Positions 13,264 to 17,847 of a stretch of DNA of 17,847 bases are shown here, piece after piece. The DNA comes from Lachnospiraceae bacterium UBA3850. Lineage in GTDB: Bacteria; Bacillota; Clostridia; Lachnospirales; Lachnospiraceae. The notes under the pieces are model-generated. The model was not told the DNA's origin, made no database searches, and was given only the letters and a program-made list of their open reading frames with translations. The DNA is taken from assembly GCA_002392655.1 (NCBI GenBank), contig DGHK01000037.1, positions 1 to 17,847 on the forward strand. Direction: 5' to 3'. The stretch's first letter is position 1, and every line of letters begins with the position of its first letter. Made by a program: the position numbers and the translations under genes.

Positions 13264-14466
13264 TTACTCATCTCCAAGATTGAACTTGTCATGAATAGCA
13301 TTCATGGCTCTCTCAACATTCTTCTCATTTATAAGAACTGTAACTCTTATCTCTGATGTAGAAATCATTCTTATGTTTATGTTTGCATCATAAAGAGCCT
13401 CGAACATCTTTGCTGCAACTCCCGGATGACTCTGCATACCGGCACCAACTATGGAAACCTTTGCAACATTCTTATCTACGTCAATCTCCTCGAAGTCCAT
13501 TATCTCCTCGATGATTGTTTTTGCTGTATCTGCCTCATCATCCGTACAAGTAAATGATATATCCTTCTTTCCGTGACGACCTATGGACTGGAGTATCATA
13601 TCTATATTTATATTCTGTTTTGCAAGAGCGTTAAACAGCTTAAATGCAACTCCCGGCTCATCCTTGAGACCTACAACTGCGACTCTGGCTGCATCAGGAT
13701 CAGCTGCAACTCCGCTAACTATCATTTTTTCCATCTTACTTCCCTCCCTTACGACGGTTCCTTCATTTGTATTCAGGCTTGAACGTACTACCATGCGAAC
13801 TCCATATTTCTTTGCCAGCTCCACAGAACGGTTGTGAAGAACTCCCGCTCCAAGTGTTGCAAGCTCAAGCATCTCATCGTAGGTCACCTGATCCAGCTTA
13901 CGTGCTCCGGGAACCTTCCTCGGGTCCGCGGTATATACTCCGTCAACGTCGGTATAAATCTCACATTTGTCTGCATGAAGTGCAGCTGCTATAGCTACTG
14001 CCGTGGTGTCAGAACCACCTCTTCCGAGAGTTGTATAATCATCAAACTTATTTACTCCCTGGAAACCGGTTACGATAACTATCTTGTGCTGCTCAAGCTC
14101 GGTTGAGATTCTCTCTGTATCAATTCTTTTTACTCTCGCATTTCCGTAAGCACTCGTTGTATGCATTGCCACCTGATAAGCATTGAGTGAAACTGCAGGA
14201 ATACCCATCGATGCCATTGCCATCGACATAAGTGCAACTGACTGCTGCTCTCCAGTCGTAAGGATCATATCCATCTCTCGCTTTGGAGGATTAGGATTGA
14301 TCTCCTTTGCCATATCAATCAGGACATCTGTATACTTGCCCATAGCAGAAAGAACAACTACGACATCATTTCCCTTCTTGTAATCCTCGATGCATCGGTT
14401 CGCCACATTAAATATGCGGTCTCTGTTTCCCACCGAAGTACCACCGAATTTCTTAACTATTAGCAT
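13264..14466 (-). CDS. lysC: Aspartate kinase, monofunctional with ACT domains
   Basis: Aspartokinase phosphorylates L-aspartate at the start of the lysine, threonine and methionine (and diaminopimelate) pathways. The protein is 400 residues. The amino-acid kinase domain covers about 1-245: VKKFGGTSVG at 4-13, then TTGEQQSVALMS, GFQGVN, TTLGRGGSDTTAVA and YTDVDGVYTADPR. A C-terminal pair of ACT domains (about 262-400) should bind a feedback amino acid; which one cannot be told from the sequence. The AGGAGG is 8 nt from the ATG. The gene follows hom by 32 nt and ends the minus-strand operon. The symbol is by function; some related genomes call it ask or dapG. Confidence 0.94.
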   Translation of the reverse strand: MLIVKKFGGTSVGNRDRIFNVANRCIEDYKKGNDVVVVLSAMGKYTDVLIDMAKEINPNPPKREMDMILTTGEQQSVALMSMAMASMGIPAVSLNAYQVAMHTTSAYGNARVKRIDTERISTELEQHKIVIVTGFQGVNKFDDYTTLGRGGSDTTAVAIAAALHADKCEIYTDVDGVYTADPRKVPGARKLDQVTYDEMLELATLGAGVLHNRSVELAKKYGVRMVVRSSLNTNEGTVVREGSKMEKMIVSGVAADPDAARVAVVGLKDEPGVAFKLFNALAKQNINIDMILQSIGRHGKKDISFTCTDDEADTAKTIIEEIMDFEEIDVDKNVAKVSIVGAGMQSHPGVAAKMFEALYDANINIRMISTSEIRVTVLINEKNVERAMNAIHDKFNLGDE

Positions 14467-14498
14467 TTGTCATGCCTCCTAAAAAAATCTCCCCCAAA

Positions 14499-15710
14499 TC
14501 ACTTACTAACTCTGATACGGCTTACTACATCAAATGCGGCAGCAGCCTTGTCAAACTCAGCTCCCGAAAGCACCTTCGTGATAAATGCTATCTCGCCGTT
14601 ACCTTCAGACTCAATGAATTCAACCTGTCCAAAGCTTCCTTCAATTTTATTCTTAAGTGCATCCGCATCTCCACTTATCCTTACAAAATACTGTGTAGCG
14701 ATACTATCTGCACCTACTATATCTCTCTTCTCACTGCTCCAATGAATCTTGGCTGTGTAACCATGTCTCTTAACGGCATCAATTACATCTGAAACAACTG
14801 CACTGGCGGTAGGCAGACTTCCTGCGCCCTTTCCATAGAACATAACATCACCGAGCATATCACCCTTTACAAGTATTGCGTTGAAAACATCCTTTACATT
14901 GTAAAGTGGGTTATCATCATAAACAACAAAAGGAGCAACGATAGCATATCTCTTACCATCAGACTTACCTGCTATTCCAAGCAGCTTGATGGAAGCGCCT
15001 ATCTTCTTCATATAATCAAAATCCTTTGTGGTTATCTTCGTGATACCCTCTGTATAGATATCCTCAAAATCCACCTGCTTCTCATAAGCAAGTGAAGCAA
15101 GAATAGCTATTTTTCTGCAGGCATCATAACCCTCTATATCAGCCTCAGGATTTCTCTCGGCGTAACCCTTGTCCTGAGCATCCTTAAGTACTGTATCAAA
15201 ATCAGCACCCTCATCCTCCATCTTGGTCAGGATGTAATTTGTGGTACCATTCATAATACCCTGTATCTCTTCAATATGATCAACTGTCAGGCACTCAATA
15301 AGCGGACGGATAATCGGTATACCACCGCCGACAGATGCCTCGAAAAAGAAGTTAACACTTTTTTCCTGTGCGAGAGCGAGAAGCTCAGCGCCATGCTTTG
15401 CAACAAGCTCCTTATTTGAAGTACATGCACTCTTGCCTGCCTCCAGAGCTCTTTTTACAAATGTATATGCAGGCTCAACTCCGCCCATTACCTCTACAAC
15501 AACATCTACATCCTTATCTTCCATGATGATGTCAACATCATGCACCAAAATATCCTCCACAGGATCCCCTGGGAAGTCTCTTAAATCCAGTACATACTTG
15601 ACCTTCACCTCATCACCCGCACGACGGGAGATATGAGAGTTGTTTTCGTTGATAATCTTGAATACACCTGAACCAACTGTTCCATATCCAAGAATTGCTA
15701 CATTGATCAT
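14499..15710 (-). CDS. hom: Homoserine dehydrogenase
   Basis: Hom reduces aspartate semialdehyde to homoserine with NAD(P)H, committing flux to threonine and methionine. With the start chosen here the protein has 403 residues. The Rossmann motif GYGTVGSG is at 8-15. TSNKELVAKHG, EASVGGGIPII, GIMNGTTNYILTKM (Asn154-Gly-Thr-Thr) and the DIEGYDACRKIAILASLA catalytic segment follow in the expected order. A C-terminal ACT domain starts near residue 325 and probably gives threonine control. The ATG at 15710 has AGAGGA 7 nt upstream and yields MINVAILGYG. An ATG at 15767 would add 19 residues and overlap prfB. The gap to prfB is 16 nt and to lysC 32 nt. Confidence 0.95.
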   Translation of the reverse strand: MINVAILGYGTVGSGVFKIINENNSHISRRAGDEVKVKYVLDLRDFPGDPVEDILVHDVDIIMEDKDVDVVVEVMGGVEPAYTFVKRALEAGKSACTSNKELVAKHGAELLALAQEKSVNFFFEASVGGGIPIIRPLIECLTVDHIEEIQGIMNGTTNYILTKMEDEGADFDTVLKDAQDKGYAERNPEADIEGYDACRKIAILASLAYEKQVDFEDIYTEGITKITTKDFDYMKKIGASIKLLGIAGKSDGKRYAIVAPFVVYDDNPLYNVKDVFNAILVKGDMLGDVMFYGKGAGSLPTASAVVSDVIDAVKRHGYTAKIHWSSEKRDIVGADSIATQYFVRISGDADALKNKIEGSFGQVEFIESEGNGEIAFITKVLSGAEFDKAAAAFDVVSRIRVSK

Positions 15711-15726
15711 ATCTATATCCTCTTTC

Positions 15727-16842
15727 TTACTGTTCTTCATCGGTTGCAATCCACACAAGATATGCATTGATAAAAGAATCTATATCTCCATCCAGTACCC
15801 TGTATGCATCACCTGTCTCACAGGCTGTTCTCGAATCCTTAACCAGTGTATATGGCTGAAGGAAATACGATCTTATATGGCTTCCAAATCCATTTTCAAA
15901 GGCCTCGCCCTTGATGCCCGACATCTTCTCTGCATTCTCCTGTTCCTTCAGAAGATACAGCTTGGACTTGAGCATCTTCATTGCCTGATCCTTATTCTGA
16001 TGCTGACTTCTCTCATTCTGGCACTGTACTACAATACCTGTCGGTATGTGTGTGATACGTATTGCTGATGAGGTCTTGTTTATATGCTGACCTCCGGCAC
16101 CGCTGGCTCTGTAAGTATCAATTCTTATATCATCGTCAGCGACCTCAATCTCTATCGAATCATCAATAACAGGAAGGACCTCAACAGCACAAAACGAAGT
16201 CTGTCTCTTACCATTCGCATTAAACGGCGATATTCTGACCAGTCTGTGAACTCCGTGCTCTGACTTCATATAACCATAAGCATGGTAGCCTGAAACCTGA
16301 AATGTAACTGTTTTTATACCGGCTTCATCACCATCCAAAAGATCTAGGACAGTAACCTCAAAGCCATGTCTCTCTGCCCATCTGGTATACATACGATATA
16401 CCATACTGGTCCAGTCACAAGCCTCTGTTCCACCGGTTCCGGCATTTATCTTTACTGTACAATCATTAGAATCAAACTCACCCGAAAGAAGCGTTTCTAT
16501 ACGAAAATCCTCAAAACGCTTAGAAAAGCTGCGAAGCATCTCGCCTGTTTCAGTGATAAGCTCCTCATCATTTTCCTCCTGGGCCATCTCTATCATAGTC
16601 TCCAGATCTTCAAAGTCCTGTCTGATCTGATTATAGCTCTCTATAGTTCCCTTCAGACCCTTTATCTCTTTCATGATCTGTCCGGATCTCTCGACATCGT
16701 CCCAGAAGCCCGGCTCAGCCATCGCCTTGTCCAGCTCAGCTATTCTGTTTTCCTTAGCCTCAATATCAAGTGAATCTCTCACTTCCTCCAGAGGCTGTCT
16801 GAACTTCTGCAGTTCCAGTTTATACTCATCAAGCTCCAGCAC
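15727..16842 (-). CDS. prfB: Peptide chain release factor 2 (no programmed frameshift)
   Basis: RF2 reads UGA and UAA stop codons and releases the finished protein. The 371-residue protein is full length. It has the SPF anticodon-like motif at 205-207 and the catalytic GGQ at 250-252, the same numbers as in E. coli. Residue 246 is Ala, and Gln252 is the site that PrmC methylates. Most bacteria interrupt prfB at codon 26 with an in-frame UGA that needs a +1 frameshift for self-regulation. Here codons 25-26 (16765-16770) read CTT GAT in one open frame, so that control is absent. The start is a GTG at 16842 with GGAAGG 8 nt upstream. The gene follows secA by 24 nt, an order common in Firmicutes. 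Confidence 0.96.
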   Translation of the reverse strand: MLELDEYKLELQKFRQPLEEVRDSLDIEAKENRIAELDKAMAEPGFWDDVERSGQIMKEIKGLKGTIESYNQIRQDFEDLETMIEMAQEENDEELITETGEMLRSFSKRFEDFRIETLLSGEFDSNDCTVKINAGTGGTEACDWTSMVYRMYTRWAERHGFEVTVLDLLDGDEAGIKTVTFQVSGYHAYGYMKSEHGVHRLVRISPFNANGKRQTSFCAVEVLPVIDDSIEIEVADDDIRIDTYRASGAGGQHINKTSSAIRITHIPTGIVVQCQNERSQHQNKDQAMKMLKSKLYLLKEQENAEKMSGIKGEAFENGFGSHIRSYFLQPYTLVKDSRTACETGDAYRVLDGDIDSFINAYLVWIATDEEQ

Positions 16843-16866
16843 GATACAAACCTTCCATATATGGGA

Positions 16867-17847
16867 TTATTTTACAGGGCCATCCCATCCGCCAAGTGGC
16901 AGATGACAATTCTTATACTTCTTTCCGGAACCACAAGGACACAGATCATTACGTCCTATCTTCTTGGTCTTGTTAACCTTCGGTCCCTTCTTCAGAGAAT
17001 CATCCTTATTGGTTCCTGTTTCCTTAGCAACCTGCTCACGAACAGCCTCTTCCTTTGGCTTAGGGATATAATGTGTCATATTAAATGCCACTCTCTCCCT
17101 TATGGAGCTAATCATCTCGTTAAACATATCATAGCCAGCAAGCTTATACTCAACTACAGGATCTCTGTTACCATATCCCTGAAGTCCGATACCCTGACGG
17201 AGCTGTTCCATGTCATCAATCTGCTCCATCCATCTCTCATCAACAGCCTGCATGATCATCTTACGCTCAAACTCCTGAAGAAGCTCCTTGCTCTCATAAA
17301 CCTGATCACAGAACTTCTCGAAGGAATCCAAAACCTCTGTCTGTATTCTTTCTTTAAATGCTTCTGCATCGCCGTTTTTCTTCTCTTTATCATTTGGCGT
17401 CGGAACATACTTCTCTCTCTGTGGTGGCATAGTACCCCTCAGTTCTTCAGAAAGAGACTCAACATCCCACTCATCTGGCTCAATCTCAGAAGATACGAAC
17501 TTATCTACAAACTTACCTACTGTCTCACTTATCATCTCACGAACTGTATCGTGCATATCCTCGCCGTCGAGAACCTTTCTTCTCTCCTCGTAGATAACCT
17601 CACGCTGCTCGTTATTAACCTGGTCAAACTCAAGAAGGTTCTTTCTGATACCATAGTGATTGGACTCAATCCTCTTCTGTGCAGTAGCGATACTTCTTGT
17701 AACCATCTTATTTTCGATGATTTCACCGGTTTCTTTATTACTGAGTCTCTTAAGTGCGCCCATAGTTCTCTCAGCACCGAAAAGTCTGAGAAGATCATCC
17801 TCTATAGAGAGATAGAACTTGGATTCACCCGGGTCTCCCTGACGTCC
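16867..17847 (-). CDS. secA: Preprotein translocase ATPase SecA, C-terminal part
   Basis: SecA drives secretion of unfolded proteins through SecYEG. The window holds the last 326 codons; the gene continues past the right edge, in frame from base 17847 (GRQGDPGESKFYLS). The segment belongs to the end of the second motor domain and the helical scaffold and wing regions: AQKRIESNHYGIRKNLLEFD (as AQKRIESN and YGIRKNLLEFD), DERWMEQIDDMEQLRQGIGL (as DERWMEQIDD and LRQGIGL) and the wing/scaffold stretch around EMISSIRERVAFN. A charged linker leads to the C-terminal zinc tail NDLCPCGSGKKYKNCH, with three Cys and one His as ligands, which binds SecB-like partners or phospholipid. It heads the secA-prfB-hom-lysC run. 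Its products here would include the three secreted wall enzymes. Confidence 0.96.
   Translation of the reverse strand, partial: GRQGDPGESKFYLSIEDDLLRLFGAERTMGALKRLSNKETGEIIENKMVTRSIATAQKRIESNHYGIRKNLLEFDQVNNEQREVIYEERRKVLDGEDMHDTVREMISETVGKFVDKFVSSEIEPDEWDVESLSEELRGTMPPQREKYVPTPNDKEKKNGDAEAFKERIQTEVLDSFEKFCDQVYESKELLQEFERKMIMQAVDERWMEQIDDMEQLRQGIGLQGYGNRDPVVEYKLAGYDMFNEMISSIRERVAFNMTHYIPKPKEEAVREQVAKETGTNKDDSLKKGPKVNKTKKIGRNDLCPCGSGKKYKNCHLPLGGWDGPVK

Noticed and set aside
15711..15767. ATG at 15767 as the hom start
   Set aside because: It would overlap prfB and add 19 residues before the Rossmann strand. The ATG at 15710 has AGAGGA at 7 nt and gives the normal start.
1..17847. Mobile elements, CRISPR arrays, tRNA or rRNA genes, riboswitch cores
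   Set aside because: No transposase or integrase motifs, regularly spaced direct repeats, tRNA T-arm or cloverleaf pattern, or known aptamer core was seen in the gene-free gaps, all of which are under 250 nt.

Overview
The window looks like a chromosomal core region of a Gram-positive anaerobe of the Clostridia, most likely a Lachnospiraceae member (Coprococcus/Lachnospira/Butyrivibrio-like). The basis is ATP-type PEP carboxykinase, secA-prfB adjacency, a hom-lysC pair, strong AGGAGG-type ribosome sites, sigma-A-like promoters, and secreted wall proteins built from aromatic WYYF/GW repeats. The genus call is inference. I see no tRNA, rRNA, CRISPR array, transposase or phage gene.

Layout: (1) 1-391, minus: start of pckA, with its own promoter and a leader hairpin. 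(2) 556-4258, minus: tsaD - ispD - DUF885 lipoprotein, read in that order from a promoter near 4310. (3) 4408-7786, plus: a tight operon of a repeat-bearing L,D-transpeptidase, an OPT-family peptide transporter and a PqqD-like protein. (4) 7781-12693, minus: GH25 muramidase - dCMP deaminase - tsaE - tsaB - NlpC/P60 endopeptidase - rimI, from a consensus promoter at 12727-12755. It ends at a terminator lying antisense inside the pqqD-like gene. (5) 12928-13257, plus: a small XRE regulator. (6) 13264-17847, minus: secA (partial) - prfB - hom - lysC, ending at a terminator lying antisense inside the XRE gene.

Two functional threads are interleaved. TsaD, TsaB and TsaE make the tRNA t6A modification; RimI-type acetyltransferases are commonly encoded with them. 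Here the set is split by two insertions, both carrying wall enzymes: NlpC/P60 between tsaB and rimI, and the transpeptidase-OPT-PqqD block between rimI and tsaD. The second thread is peptidoglycan turnover: an L,D-transpeptidase, an NlpC/P60 endopeptidase and a membrane-anchored muramidase. The first two share an unusual aromatic module, and the transpeptidase is coupled to a peptide importer.

The most unusual points are the OPT-PqqD pairing without any radical-SAM or RiPP gene, two intrinsic terminators hidden in the coding sequence of convergent genes, a paired inverted repeat over the divergent tsaD/transpeptidase promoters, the pckA leader hairpin with an overlapping operator-like dyad, and an RF2 gene that has lost its programmed frameshift. 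Functional calls rest on motif recognition by eye; no searches were run.
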